Assembly (NCBI GenBank): GCA_038087015.1
Contig: JASBNA010000013.1
Coordinates: 124,001 to 188,000 of the forward strand
Direction: 5' to 3'
DNA from: Cerrena zonata
Taxonomy: Eukaryota > Basidiomycota > Agaricomycetes > Polyporales > Cerrenaceae
DNA: 64,000 nt
Below, piece by piece: positions 47,659-58,285 of the stretch. The notes under the pieces were generated by a model, which did not search any database, was not told the DNA's origin, and saw only the letters and a program-made list of their open reading frames with translations. The translations under genes and the position numbers were made by a program. How positions within the stretch are numbered: the stretch's first letter is position 1; every line of letters begins with the position of its first letter.

Positions 47659-50161
47659 TCAGAGAATACTTTGGATCTTAGTCATGATACGTCTACCATG
47701 GGGGAGTGTTCTTGATATTTGGTAACAAAGGTTGTAAAGCCATAGACAAGTCAGCCAAATCTTCTTTACTGGCAACATCCAAACTGGTTTGTAAGACGTA
47801 ATTACCAAAGGCATCATTCAACATTTCACTGAAACGGTCTTTATTAAGTAATAAAACCTTAATTAAACTATCGGTTAATTTATTGATTCTTAAGGATTTT
47901 TCAATGACGTTAGAACCAAATTTATGTAAGGATAATGAAATAACATTTGATTTGATATGATCCAAAATGATTCTGATTGACTCATCATCACCTCTTGATA
48001 ATACATATTGTACAACGTAATTTCCAAAAGGATCTAACGATAAGTTGGTGGCATTTTCTGCGACTTTCAAAGATAATTGTTGGCGTTGTTCAGCATTACC
48101 ATGATCCAAACATCTTTGTAAAACACAACATCCATGTCTATGAGTAGCAATTTCATTACAATGTAACGAAGCAGTTTCGAAAATGAATTGATTATCTTCG
48201 GATTTTAATTTTTGTAAACATTTCTGAACAACGTGATTACCATTCAAATCTCTTGATAATGATACAATGTGAGGTGATAATGATTTGATGATTAATTGAG
48301 CTTCTTCTTCAGTAGAAATACATTCAACTAATTTTTGTAAAGCACGGGTACCATGAGGATCCAAAGCAATTCTGATAAATTCGGGTGCTGCATTTTTGAC
48401 CAAAATAATTCTTTGATCATTAGAAACGTTTTCAAATAATTTTTGTATGAGATAATTACCAAATGGATCAACCATTAATTCAATGATTTTTAAGTAAATC
48501 TCATTAAAAATCATGGTTGCAGCAATATCATTTGTTAAAAGATTTGGATCATTGGTTGTTGCCGCCTCACGACCTAAATCCAATTGACGTTGTAAGAAAC
48601 GACAACCATGTTGATCTTTACACAAGGAATAAAATTCTCCGGTGAAGTCTTCTAATTTAGCATTTGCATATTTGGAAGCATCATCTCCTTTTCTTCTGTG
48701 ATTATTGTGCATTTTACGGTGCACATTCATACCATTATTCATTCCATAATTATTATGATTATGACGATGGCGTCCACCGTGATGAGAATTACCACCACCA
48801 TTGAAGCGATTTGGCATCATGCCCCCATTAAATTGACCACCCACGGGTTGAATCCCAGAACCACCTAATCTAGTGTCAAATCCGGGTTGACCAGGAACTG
48901 ATGGATGGCGGTGATGGGTATTAATGATTGGATGCTGATTCCACATACTAGGACTACCTACTTGAGGAGGTGGTCCCATAGACATTGGAGGAGGCATTGG
49001 CATGGATAAATTATCATTAAAATAAGAATTTTTAGAAGCTTCTCCACCAATAGCTAATGATACTGGATTAGGAGTTCCATTGATTGGGAAATTTCTAACA
49101 GGGAATGGTTGACCAATTGGAGTACCTGAAGGATTTACTGAAGAATCATTAGAAACATTTCCTTCTTGTTTGATCCCTTTATTACCATCATATCCGCTTC
49201 CAGAGTAAACTGCAGGTTGACCAGGATTGAATTGCATTTGAGAATCCAAGACACCACCGAAAACAGGAGGTGGAGGTGTGGAAAATGGAACATGCAAGTT
49301 TGGAATATTAGGAGGAATAGCACCATTTGGGATTGGACCAGAACCATTACTTGTATTAGCATTAGAGCTAGAAGCACCACCATTGATTGAGGACTGTTCT
49401 GAGCTTGAAGCACCATCTTTTGAATCCTCAGGAAGTTCAAAAGGCTTTACTGCATTCAAGTTCAAATCATTAGGATTCGACCCATTACCATAAGCAAAAG
49501 GAGGAGCAGAGGAAGGAACGAAATTGTTAGCCCAGGTAGTAGAAGGAGTACTAGTTGGACCAAAAGTCGAAGGCATAAATCCGGCACCGGAAGGATTAGG
49601 AGTTAAGGACCCTTGATGAGGTGGATGATAGAATTGTTGATAATAATTTCCAGCAGAAGCATCGGCCCCAGGAGCATAGAAAAAATGGGGTTGTTGCGGG
49701 AATTGATTATCATTTTGATGTTCATTAATGGCAGCACCATCATTGGAAGGATCTTTGGGTAATTCAAAGTCTCCATCTAAATCAAGATTACCTAAAGCAC
49801 CCACAATATCCAAATCAGTTGATGCGGTTCCAGGAGCAATTGCTCGATCTTGATTATTTGAAGATGGTCCATTATTGGTTGCAGAAGTAGAAACATTAAT
49901 GTTACCAGAAGAACCATCATTGGATGAAGATCCAGAAGATTCTTGTACTAATTCATCATCCATAGAATGAGTAGAGGTATTGGCGACATCGGCAGATTGG
50001 TTAAAAAAATTTGAAGTATCCTTGTTGAAGAAACTGGATCCAATTGAAGCCGATCTCAAAGCTCCGTTGTTCTTGGAAGCAGATGCTTTCAACAAAGTTA
50101 CCGGTTCATTATCCATAGGATTGGACATAGATGCAGAACGTGATTGTAAATTAGCAGTCAT
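47659..50161 (-). CDS. PUF4: PUF4, Pumilio-family RNA-binding protein (frame break near the C-terminus)
   Basis: From the ATG at 50159-50161 the frame runs 822 residues to a TAG at 47693-47695. The first 500 residues are Asn/Ser/Pro/Gly-rich and disordered. Eight PUF repeats follow (about 510-815) with RNA-recognition helices HGCRFLQ, FGNYLIQ, HGTRALQ, NGNHVVQ, HGCCVLQ, FGNYVVQ, FGSNVIE and FGNYVLQ, the order seen in yeast Puf4, which represses mRNAs for ribosome biogenesis through 3'UTR sites. The open frame ends NTPPW, but dropping one base from the five-C run (plus-strand G run 47700-47704) gives NTPHGRRIMTKIQSIL with a stop at 47659-47661, matching the NTPHGKRI ending of Puf4. I therefore extend the gene to 47659; the extra base may be an error. 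Confidence 0.88.
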
Positions 50162-51317
50162 TATGAAATTTTTCAGTCTTCTAATTTTTTTTTCAATTTT
50201 TTTCGGGAGTTGATGCAGGACTTTTTTTTTTTTTCTTTTGGTTTACTTCACTATAGCACAGGGAGTTAAGATTAATATACAATAAAGGGTATTTTCTTTG
50301 GTTCTTTCAGTGGGAAATCTTTTGTTTCTTGGTGGGAGGAGCAAAACTTAACAGGAATTGGTATTTTCAGAGAGGATCCTTTGGAAATAAGATGAAAAAC
50401 TGTAGATTAAAGCTGCACCGGATATTGATCTAGCGATACTAAGAAGAGCAAGAGATTCTTAAGACACTAAAGATCTTAGCAAGAGAGCTGAAGAGATTTC
50501 AAAATACAAAAAGAAAACTAACGGGTGGGTGGGATATTCTTTAGTTTAAGAATAACTCAGATGTGAAATCAAACCCGGAAGATGATAGAGAAAACAAATA
50601 AACAGTTCAAAGCTCAAAGACTCTGATATTAATGTACAGTTTGAATATGAGATAAAAGAAAAAGAAAACGGAAGAATTAGAGGATTATGCAAAGGAAACG
50701 AAGGAAGTTGGAGAAGGAACTGGAGGCAGAGTGGGTAGATGGATTAATGACGAGCAGTATGGGATACGGTTAGATGCTTCACTTGTTTCTGAAAATGCTA
50801 AGTATGAGGGTTGTGTGTAAACGCAGCTAAAAGCCTAAACTATATGGATGATAAAGGGAAGGTGGATAATATTTAACCATTAATCTAATCCTTGAAAGTA
50901 AAACAGGAGCTAGCTTTTTTTTTTTTTTTTTTTTTTTTTCCAATATTCGCTGAGCCCTCAGTAAATTTGATCTGTTTTTCTACTATGAGAAAATTTTTGC
51001 CTGAATTTTTGTGTTTGAAATAAAGTCCTTCATCCTTTTTTGAGGGATCTAATGGTAAAGGCACGAAGAGGTCGGTAGAGGACTACTACTATTACTGGGT
51101 AATCGAAGCTTTATACAACGGCTGTAGACATGTGTCAAATCCAGAAGGTTGATTTGCTAATTCTGCTAAATATAGAGATGTAGAATAATCTTATCGATTT
51201 TGAAATTTCAATTGCTGCAAGATTTTTCAATCGTCAGCGAAGAGTCGTCAACATATACTTCTTAAGCGAAGTTATACACGAGGTTATACTGGCTGTTTAT
51301 TTGAGTTATTTTATTGT
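50162..51317. other. Long upstream region of PUF4 / 3' flank of the LCCL gene
   Basis: 1,156 bp, unusually long for this window. It contains a run of about 24 T at 50916-50939, purine-rich stretches around 50650-50730, and a TTTTTTTTTTT tract near 50221. It likely encodes a long 5' leader and promoter for PUF4, which is common for yeast regulators. No gene, tRNA or snoRNA recognised. Confidence 0.5.
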
Positions 51318-53417
51318 CTAAGTAACACCCGGTTTAGGAGGAATGAATTCTCCTGAAGGCCATTTAAGAATTGCAGCATTTGAAAAATCGCTATAAACAT
51401 TAGAGTCCGGGATTTTGCGACCAATTCTCAAGAAGATCAGGAAACTACCTTGTTCATCTTTGATTTCGTTCTTGGTCATGGCTGCATTGATCATATCTGT
51501 CATCGGTTGCGAATTGGTGAATAACTCTTTAATATTGACCGAGTCTACTTTATCCGCAACATATCTTTCGATATCGTTGATCAATAGAGAGATCAGGGTG
51601 TATTTTTGCTTATCTGAAGGAATATTAGCCCAGCTTAATATTCCCGAATCTTTATTAAACTCTAGCAACTCTGGTGGTAGAATCTTTCCCGACGGATCGT
51701 CTCTATTTAACGACGTAGCGGTTTCTGCAATGGCTGCAAGCCCCCATCTTGATACACCAGATAAAAACAATCCAAACAAGATTCCTTGGAACATTATTGC
51801 AGTTCTGCCACGCGTGGCACATCCCGGTATTAATAACATCGCCAAGATATAATGATGGATTCGAAGGGTTAACCCTGGTAACTGAGATATGATAATTAAA
51901 CTGAATATGAAAGTAAAGTAGATATTGATATATTTTTTAAATCTCCCACTCAACCATATCTTATAAGCTTGAATTATAGCACAAGTCAAGATTGTGAATA
52001 TGATACTACCAACAGCTAAAAACCCTCCTGGTTGTCTTTTCAAATCTTCTATAGTTAGCCGATCAACTGGTAATCGATCAAAAGAAATATTATTCAAGAC
52101 TCCAAGCCAAAATAATGGATACCATAAAAATAGTCTTGTCAAAGGTGAATGTTTCATGTTTGACTCTTCCGGGAAAGTATCAAAGGTTCTTTTAGACGAG
52201 GTATGCCATAACACATATAAAATAAAACAGGTTGGTAAGAATCTTTCTAAGCCAATTGAAAGCAAATGCGAATAGGTTTCAGGATCCATGGCATCGACAG
52301 TAACTGGGGGGTCGGTTGCTAAACAAATAGTCCAGAACCCAACAATGTTGATCGCCCAATACATCACACATCCACTGGCAAGATAAACTATGGGGATTCC
52401 TAATATAATATTCACGATAAGAATCAAGAGTCTTGGATCATAACAATGGCTGAAAAATTCATCTTTTTGCAACTTTAATGTTTTGAAAAAATATGAATTG
52501 GGGAAAAACGAATTGAAATCAATTGAATCGCTTACCCCGTAATGTCCTTTAGTAGAAGGGAAGGATGATTGGGATTTACTGTCAAAAGAAACCCGGGCAC
52601 ATCCACCAAAGAACGGAGAAATCAAACCGGCATGGACCCCAGCTCCACAGGGAAACGAATCAGCTCGATAAGGATGACTTAATTGATTATTCTTTTCATC
52701 ATGATACTCACCACCACCAACAAAGTATCCCCTGTATCTGACTCTTTGATCCCCAATTGGGGCTAAAGAGTATACCCAACTACCACGATCACAAAGAGCA
52801 GGACACCTGAAAAGAACATCCTTGCCCGAATCAATCGAGGGACATAACTCCCCATTCAAACCACAGGCAGCGTTTTTTCCTCGCCAAAAAGAATTACTCG
52901 ATTCACAAGATAATGCCAAAATCGGAGGATCCTGGTTATTCGAAGATTGTGGGGGATGGCTGAAATATGGAATCAAGATATTATAACATAACCCAAACCA
53001 AAGGAGAAAGTACAGGATCAATGCTAAGATTCTAATCTTTCTAGGAATGTTTTTGTTTATGCGGTCAGGAATTTCTTCTAATGGCATCAAAATATGAATT
53101 CTTGGTGCTGGGTCATCAACTGGTTGTGTGGGACCATTCCAAAGTCTATACAAGAATCGTTTTATTCTCCCCTTGGTCGAATGATCGAAAATATAATCAT
53201 CTAAGTACTCAACATCACCATTATTCGAATCAAAATCATAATCCTGCGTATTTGCTTCTTGATTCGTATTTGGTCTTCTGTCTTCTTCGTTTATACTCTC
53301 AAGCAATCTCTGATTGGTTTCGTCTTCCATAGCTGATCCCTTCTTCGACTTATGATTCACATCTAGTGCATCAAGAGGAATTTCTTCTGTAAAAGAATCC
53401 CTCAGGGGTTCATTCAT
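51318..53417 (-). CDS. LCCL-domain polytopic membrane protein, function unknown
   Basis: 699 residues from an ATG at 53415-53417. The acidic N-terminal 125 residues are followed by a basic region and a first membrane segment (IRILALILYFLLWFGLCYNI, about 128-147). An extracellular/lumenal LCCL domain follows: Cys-rich CRSGSWVYSLAPIGDQ-like start at GSWVYSLAPIGDQ, ending YRADSFPCGAGVHAGLI, SPFFGGCARV. Seven or more membrane segments occupy residues about 320-560. Fungal LCCL membrane proteins of this layout are widespread and uncharacterised. The LCCL fold binds lipopolysaccharide or other ligands in animal proteins; no role is known here. The gene is intact. Confidence 0.75.
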   Translation of the reverse strand: MNEPLRDSFTEEIPLDALDVNHKSKKGSAMEDETNQRLLESINEEDRRPNTNQEANTQDYDFDSNNGDVEYLDDYIFDHSTKGRIKRFLYRLWNGPTQPVDDPAPRIHILMPLEEIPDRINKNIPRKIRILALILYFLLWFGLCYNILIPYFSHPPQSSNNQDPPILALSCESSNSFWRGKNAACGLNGELCPSIDSGKDVLFRCPALCDRGSWVYSLAPIGDQRVRYRGYFVGGGEYHDEKNNQLSHPYRADSFPCGAGVHAGLISPFFGGCARVSFDSKSQSSFPSTKGHYGVSDSIDFNSFFPNSYFFKTLKLQKDEFFSHCYDPRLLILIVNIILGIPIVYLASGCVMYWAINIVGFWTICLATDPPVTVDAMDPETYSHLLSIGLERFLPTCFILYVLWHTSSKRTFDTFPEESNMKHSPLTRLFLWYPLFWLGVLNNISFDRLPVDRLTIEDLKRQPGGFLAVGSIIFTILTCAIIQAYKIWLSGRFKKYINIYFTFIFSLIIISQLPGLTLRIHHYILAMLLIPGCATRGRTAIMFQGILFGLFLSGVSRWGLAAIAETATSLNRDDPSGKILPPELLEFNKDSGILSWANIPSDKQKYTLISLLINDIERYVADKVDSVNIKELFTNSQPMTDMINAAMTKNEIKDEQGSFLIFLRIGRKIPDSNVYSDFSNAAILKWPSGEFIPPKPGVT

Positions 53418-53925
53418 TCTCTTTATATGTAGGCACCTAGAGCTAAAATTTTCCTTTATCGGCTAGGATGGATTGGAAAAAATAAGTCGTTACTCGTCCC
53501 TTACTAGTTAGCGATCGTGTGATAAGGAAGTACAAGAGAATCGCTGGAAGTATACCCTCGACTTATTAGCTTCTGATGTGTAGCCTGTATTGCTGATAGT
53601 AAAAAAGCCTAATAAACACACTTATGTGAATTTTTCAATTCTTCGATAGTGTTGTCTTCATTGTTCTCTTAATGATTTTTTTTTTTTAAGTTTTGTTCCG
53701 CTTTTCTCAGACGACTTTTTGCAGTTACTAGCACAGTAAATTTCTGTAAAGCAGATTCCAGTAGGACTACAAATGAATAAATTAACTTTGTTTATTTAGA
53801 AAACTGTATAAGAAGGAAAGAGACATAAAACAAATTAAAAATTACCCGTCATGAAAAAAGATAAGAGAAACTGAAAGGACATAATATACACGGTCAAAGA
53901 GACCAAAAATTGACTTTTAAAAAGA
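53418..53925. other. Intergenic region: LCCL gene upstream side and RNR1 3' flank
   Basis: 508 bp with AT-rich DNA and a T tract near 53680. A minus-strand 91-codon frame at 53835-54110 overlaps the RNR1 C-terminal coding region in another frame and is a shadow. Confidence 0.55.
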
Positions 53926-56550
53926 TTAACCAGAACACATGGTACAGGATTCTGGGTTATCAATTGCACAAGCAATAACCTTAGAACTGAAGATGTCAGA
54001 TTCACTTTCACCTGATTCACCTTCGGTTGGTTTTTCTTTCTCTTCAGTAGGAGCGGCAGCAACTGGAGCTGGGGTTGATTCAACAGCTGGAGTGCTTTCT
54101 TTAGTGTCATTAATTTTTAAGTCAGCAATTGAGTTTTCTAAAGAGGTTGGTTCAGTTGAACCAGATCTATTTGAAAAAGATTCATTATCGCTACCGGAAG
54201 CATGAACTCTTGGAATATATTTTCTTTGATTAAGTTTTTCCAAAGATGCTTCAACTTTACCAGCGGCAACAACAGAGTCTTTATCAACGGTAAATTGAAT
54301 GGCGGCAGCGGCAGCTTGAGTTCTTAAGTAGTACATACCAGTCTTCAAACCTTTCTTCCAACCATAGAAGTGCATAGAGGTTAATTTACCCATTGTTGGA
54401 TCTTTAATATGGATATTTAAGGATTGAGATTGATCAATGAATGCAGCTCTATCAGCAGCCATATCAATGATATGTTTTTGAGAAATTTCCCAGACAGTTT
54501 TATATAAAGCTTTAATTTGATCAGGAACATTTGGTAAAGTTTGAACAGAACCGTTATTGGCAATAATATTATTTTTCATGGCATCATTCCAAATACCTAA
54601 ATCAACTAAATCTCTTAATAAGTATGGGTTAACAATTTGGAATTCACCAGCTAAAACTCTTCTAGAATAAATATTAGAAGTATATGGTTCGAAACATTCA
54701 TTGTTACCTAAAATTTGAGAAGTGGAAGCAGTTGGCATAGGAGCAACAAGTAAAGAATTTCTTAAACCGTGTTTAGCCAATTTTTGTTTCAAAGTGTCCC
54801 AATCCCATAATTCAGATGGTTTTCTATTCCATAAATCAAATTGTAATAAACCTTTAGAAGCTGGAGAGCCTTGATAAGTTTCATAAGGACCTTCTAATTC
54901 AGCTAATTCAATGGAAGATTCAACAGCAGCATGATAAATAGTTTCGAAAATTTGAATATTTAATTCTTTAGCAAGTTGAGAATCAAAAGGTAATCTTAAA
55001 GCCATAAAAGCATCGGCTAAACCTTGAACACCAAGAGCAATTGGTCTGTTTCTCATATTAGATCTTCTAGCTTCAGGAACTGGATAATAATTACGGTCAA
55101 TAATTCTATTCAAGTTACGAGTAACAACTTTAGTAACTTCATGTAATTTTTCAAAATTATACCAAACACTATTATTATCTTTTTCAACAAAAGAAGGTAA
55201 AGCAATAGAAGCCAAGTTACAAACGGAAACTTCTTCAGGAGAAGAATATTCAACAATTTCACAACATAAGTTAGAAGATTTAATGATACCTAAATTCTTT
55301 TGATTAGTTTTTTCATTACAAGCATCTTTATATAACATGAATGGAGTACCGGTTTCGGTTTGAGCTTCTAAGATATGATACCATAATTTTTGAGCTTTAA
55401 CGGTTTGTCTACCACGACCTTCACGTTCATATCTTTCATATAATTCAACGTATTCATCACCATAAACATCAGCTAAACCAGGAGCTTCATTTGGAGAGAA
55501 TAAAGTCCAATCTTTATTTTGTTCAACTCTTTTCATGAATAAATCAGGAATCCATAAAGCAGGGAATAAATCTCTAGCTCTAATTTCTTCTTTACCATGA
55601 TTTTTTCTAATTTCGATAAAATCAAAAATATCGGCATGCCAAGGTTCTAAATATAAAGCAAAAGCACCAGGTCTTTTGTTACCACCTTGATCAACGTAAC
55701 GAGCAGTGTTATTGAAAACACGAACCATTGGAATAATACCATTTGAAGTACCATTGGTACCGGCGATATAAGCACCAGTAGAACGAATATTGTGAATATG
55801 TAAACCAATACCACCAGCAGATTTAGAGATTAAAGCACAAGTTTTCAAAGTATCATAAATACCATCGATAGAATCTTCTTTCATAGCAACCAAGAAACAA
55901 GAAGACATTTGAGGGCTTGGAGTACCGGCATTAAATAAAGTTGGAGAACCATGAGTGAAATATCTTAAGGACATCATATTATAAGTTTCGATAACTCTTT
56001 CAATGTCATCACCGTGAATACCAACGGCAACTCTCATGATTAAATGTTGAGGTCTTTCAGCAACTTTACCATTAATTCTTAATAAATAAGATCTTTCTAA
56101 AGTTTTGAAACCAAAATAATTATAATTGAAATCACGGTCGAAAACAATGGCAGAATTCAACTCGTTGGAGTATTTTTGAACAATATCGTAACTTTCTTTT
56201 GAAATCATTGGAGAATGTAATCCGGTTTTAGGATTTACGTATTCGTATAATTCTTTTGAAACTTGAGAAAATTGTTTGGTGGTTTGTTTATGTAAATTAG
56301 AAACAGCAATTCTAGCAGCTAAAATGGCATAGTCTGGATGAATAGTAGTCATATAAGCAGCGGTTTCAGCAGCCAAGTTATCCAATTCAATAGTGTTAAC
56401 CCCTTGATAAACCCCAGAAATCACTCTTTGAGTAATGGCAACAGCATCAACATGTTCAGTATCTAAACCATAACATAACCTCTGCACTCTGGCGGTGATT
56501 TTATCAAAACGAACTGGCTCTTTACGGCCGTCTCTCTTATAAACATACAT
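53926..56550 (-). CDS. RNR1: RNR1, ribonucleotide reductase large subunit
   Basis: 874 residues from an ATG at 56548-56550; S. cerevisiae Rnr1 is 888. It reduces ribonucleoside diphosphates to deoxy forms. The N-terminal ATP cone ([20 protein letters not shown]) provides dATP control. Active-site elements include [28 protein letters not shown] and [20 protein letters not shown]. The C-terminal tail is a long Ala/Glu/Pro/Ser-rich linker ending ESCTMCSG, where the CxxC pair regenerates the enzyme. Two MCB sites (ACGCGT) 85 and 173 bp upstream point to G1/S control by MBF. Codon use is strongly biased to preferred codons. Intact. Confidence 0.97.
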   Translation of the reverse strand: MYVYKRDGRKEPVRFDKITARVQRLCYGLDTEHVDAVAITQRVISGVYQGVNTIELDNLAAETAAYMTTIHPDYAILAARIAVSNLHKQTTKQFSQVSKELYEYVNPKTGLHSPMISKESYDIVQKYSNELNSAIVFDRDFNYNYFGFKTLERSYLLRINGKVAERPQHLIMRVAVGIHGDDIERVIETYNMMSLRYFTHGSPTLFNAGTPSPQMSSCFLVAMKEDSIDGIYDTLKTCALISKSAGGIGLHIHNIRSTGAYIAGTNGTSNGIIPMVRVFNNTARYVDQGGNKRPGAFALYLEPWHADIFDFIEIRKNHGKEEIRARDLFPALWIPDLFMKRVEQNKDWTLFSPNEAPGLADVYGDEYVELYERYEREGRGRQTVKAQKLWYHILEAQTETGTPFMLYKDACNEKTNQKNLGIIKSSNLCCEIVEYSSPEEVSVCNLASIALPSFVEKDNNSVWYNFEKLHEVTKVVTRNLNRIIDRNYYPVPEARRSNMRNRPIALGVQGLADAFMALRLPFDSQLAKELNIQIFETIYHAAVESSIELAELEGPYETYQGSPASKGLLQFDLWNRKPSELWDWDTLKQKLAKHGLRNSLLVAPMPTASTSQILGNNECFEPYTSNIYSRRVLAGEFQIVNPYLLRDLVDLGIWNDAMKNNIIANNGSVQTLPNVPDQIKALYKTVWEISQKHIIDMAADRAAFIDQSQSLNIHIKDPTMGKLTSMHFYGWKKGLKTGMYYLRTQAAAAAIQFTVDKDSVVAAGKVEASLEKLNQRKYIPRVHASGSDNESFSNRSGSTEPTSLENSIADLKINDTKESTPAVESTPAPVAAAPTEEKEKPTEGESGESESDIFSSKVIACAIDNPESCTMCSG

Positions 56551-56634
56551 ATCTAATCAAACGTACTATAAAGAAGAAGAAAATCCTAGTATATTAAGAA
56601 AAAGTGGGAATCAACAAGTTATTATATACTAGCT

Positions 56635-56640
56635 ACGCGT
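56635..56640. promoter_or_regulatory. MCB element ACGCGT (proximal) of RNR1
   Basis: Perfect ACGCGT palindrome 85 bp upstream of the RNR1 start, the consensus for MBF (Mbp1/Swi6-type) at G1/S. RNR1 is a well-known MBF target in yeasts. Confidence 0.7.
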
Positions 56641-56722
56641 CTGACAAATCCTAGTAATTTGTTTTTTTTTTGTTTTTTTTTTTTCGTTTTGTTAGAGCCC
56701 ACTGCGGGTAACCCGTGCAAGA

Positions 56723-56728
56723 ACGCGT
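56723..56728. promoter_or_regulatory. MCB element ACGCGT (distal) of RNR1
   Basis: Second ACGCGT, 173 bp upstream of the RNR1 start and 88 bp from the first. Paired MCB sites are usual in MBF-controlled promoters. Confidence 0.7.
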
Positions 56729-56936
56729 TTGCTTCATCAAAAACGCCTAAACCACAACACAAACACCTAAATATTTCATGAATGAAATTTATTTCTTTAG
56801 CCAATGCAATGATTTGGGATGGAAGGTAAACAGTTCAAGGTGAGATCTGGTGTCAACACACCTCTGGCTGGGGGTCCCGTATCGGTATAGGGTATTGTTA
56901 AGATCATCAATTGCGATAAGAAAAAGAAACCGACAG

Positions 56937-57072
56937 GACGTGATGTGGACGTGATGTAGACGTGATGTAGACGTGGACGTGATAAAAGACAGACGTGATT
57001 GCAGACATAGACGTGATAGTAGACAGACGTGATTGCAGACATAGACGTGATAGTAGACAGACGTGATTGCAG
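56937..57072. repeat. Minisatellite built on the word GACGTGAT
   Basis: Starts with 11-bp units GACGTGATGTG/A (56937-56969), a truncated GACGTG, then another GACGTGAT (56976). It is followed by a 34-bp unit present twice in full (56987-57020, 57021-57054) and once in part (57055-57072). The 8-mer GACGTGAT occurs nine times in 131 bp (reverse complement ATCACGTC). Confidence 0.9.
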
Positions 57073-57385
57073 TCCATGCGTACATTAATTGACTGGGTGA
57101 TTATTAATGAACCTATGTCCGAAGGACCTAAGGTGAGTGACATACACAAGCTCAAGCTCGTGATTCGACTATACCATGATTGCTTACCATGTATGAGTTA
57201 TCCATGATTTGTCATCTGGTTTATACTCTTGTTCATTCCCGGTTTACTGTTTTTGGAGACTGTTGCAGTCAGTTTTATTGTGCGACTCAATTGGGAAATC
57301 AAAGTACTACATTAGGCTCTACATCATCATGTTAATCAAATATGTATTTAATCAGAAAGTTATATAATTGGTCAAGGTGCAAGAA

Positions 57386-57696
57386 TTACTTGCTTTCTTC
57401 CTTAGTCAAGTCACTAAAAAAAGTTAGTATCGTAGCTTATCAGCCAATGAAAAAGCAGTACATACTTGAACCATTTTTCCAAGTCGAAATCGTCTTCTTT
57501 CTTGGTGGCGGCTGGAGCAACTGGGGCTGGAGCAGCCTTCTTTTCCCGGGGCCAGGCAGCAACTGCTACAACTGATGATAAAGTTAAGATGGAAAGCTAG
57601 GTTGAGGTTAGTAGTGGTTGAATAAGCACAATTGGCAGAAGTACATACAACGTGGGCTGGAACTTGTTTACCTAAGATAGTGTATGCGGCGGCCAT
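57386..57696 (-). CDS. ATP19: ATP19, F1Fo ATP synthase subunit k (three exons)
   Basis: Spliced on the minus strand: exon 1 57649-57696 (48 nt), exon 2 57466-57596 (131 nt), exon 3 57386-57413 (28 nt). The joined 207 nt encode 68 residues plus stop, the same length as S. cerevisiae Atp19. The product begins MAAAYTILGKQVPAHV, like the family's MGAAY..GK..PxH start, then a hydrophobic membrane segment LSILTLSSVVAVAAW, an Ala/Pro/Lys linker and an acidic helix ending DLTKEESK. Subunit k associates with dimeric ATP synthase in the inner mitochondrial membrane. No single open frame encodes it, so it is easily missed. The reading is supported by both introns having consensus donor, branch and acceptor sites. 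Confidence 0.85.
57414..57465 (-). other. ATP19 intron 2, 52 nt
   Basis: Minus-strand donor GTATGT (57460-57465), branch point TACTAAC (57423-57429) and acceptor TAG ending at 57414. It interrupts an Asn codon after two bases. Confidence 0.9.
57597..57648 (-). other. ATP19 intron 1, 52 nt
   Basis: Minus-strand donor GTATGT (57643-57648), branch point TACTAAC (57607-57613) and acceptor TAG ending at 57597. It lies between codons (phase 0). Confidence 0.9.
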
Positions 57697-58285
57697 GGTA
57701 GGAGTGTAGATGGATACTTGAATAGATGGATGTTTCAATTGATCTAATGATGATGATAGTAGTATTCATTTGACGTTTTCTTTTATTCAGTTATTGATTG
57801 GCAAGCAGCAATTCCGATTCGATCGTGCGGGATTATGTAAGCGCCCCGTACATCCGGTCACAAGTATTCTTATTCTACCTCTGCTTGTCTACTTCTCTAT
57901 CTCTGCTTGTCTGCTTGTCTATCTGCCTGTCTATTCTACTTCTCTGTCTCTGCTTGTCACTTGTCTACTTCTTAAGGATTCAAAATTGGTGCTTGATCTG
58001 TAGAATAGGTTTCTCATGTCCAGGACCATATTACACAAAATCATTCAAGCATCTCCTTCAGTAAACGAGTCAATCACTTGTCCAGCACGATAAGGTTGAT
58101 GAATTGAATACTACAGTGATAAGTGCTTCAGTTTGTAGAGTTAGTTTGTGGAGTTAGTTTGTGGAGTTAGTGTATAGAATTAGTGAGTAGAATCAGTGAA
58201 GAATCAGTTTGTAGAATCAGTTTCTATAATTTGGTGCAAAATTAACTTACATATTGCGAAATTAACTATAATACATTTATATACA
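57697..58285. other. ATP19 upstream region and PRP3 3' flank with two simple repeats
   Basis: 589 bp. A cryptically simple pyrimidine stretch of CTGCTTGTCTA-like words runs from about 57879 to 57970. A 13-bp minisatellite follows at 58128-58229 (listed separately). Plus-strand open frames of 77 and 88 codons (57770-58064) pass through the CT-rich stretch and are not convincing. Confidence 0.55.
58128..58229. repeat. 13-bp minisatellite of the type TTAGTTTGTGGAG
   Basis: Eight units: TCAGTTTGTAGAG, TTAGTTTGTGGAG (twice), TTAGTGTATAGAA, TTAGTGAGTAGAA, an 11-bp TCAGTGAAGAA, TCAGTTTGTAGAA, TCAGTTTCTATAA. It lies 57 bp beyond the PRP3 stop, probably within or just past its 3' UTR. Confidence 0.85.

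Larger units (their letters stand above)
56551..57385. promoter_or_regulatory. RNR1 upstream region with MCB boxes and a GACGTGAT repeat cluster
   Basis: 835 bp between RNR1 and ATP19, both on the minus strand. Proximal part: two ACGCGT elements and T tracts. Distal part (56937-57072): tandem repeats built around GACGTGAT. Several minus-strand open frames through the repeats (CNHVCLL-type peptides) are artefacts of it. The last 300 bp before ATP19 show nothing recognisable. Confidence 0.6.

Noticed and set aside
56789..57155. Overlapping minus-strand frames giving CNHVCLL-type repeats
   Set aside because: Products of the GACGTGAT minisatellite; all three frames are open at once, as expected from a repeat.
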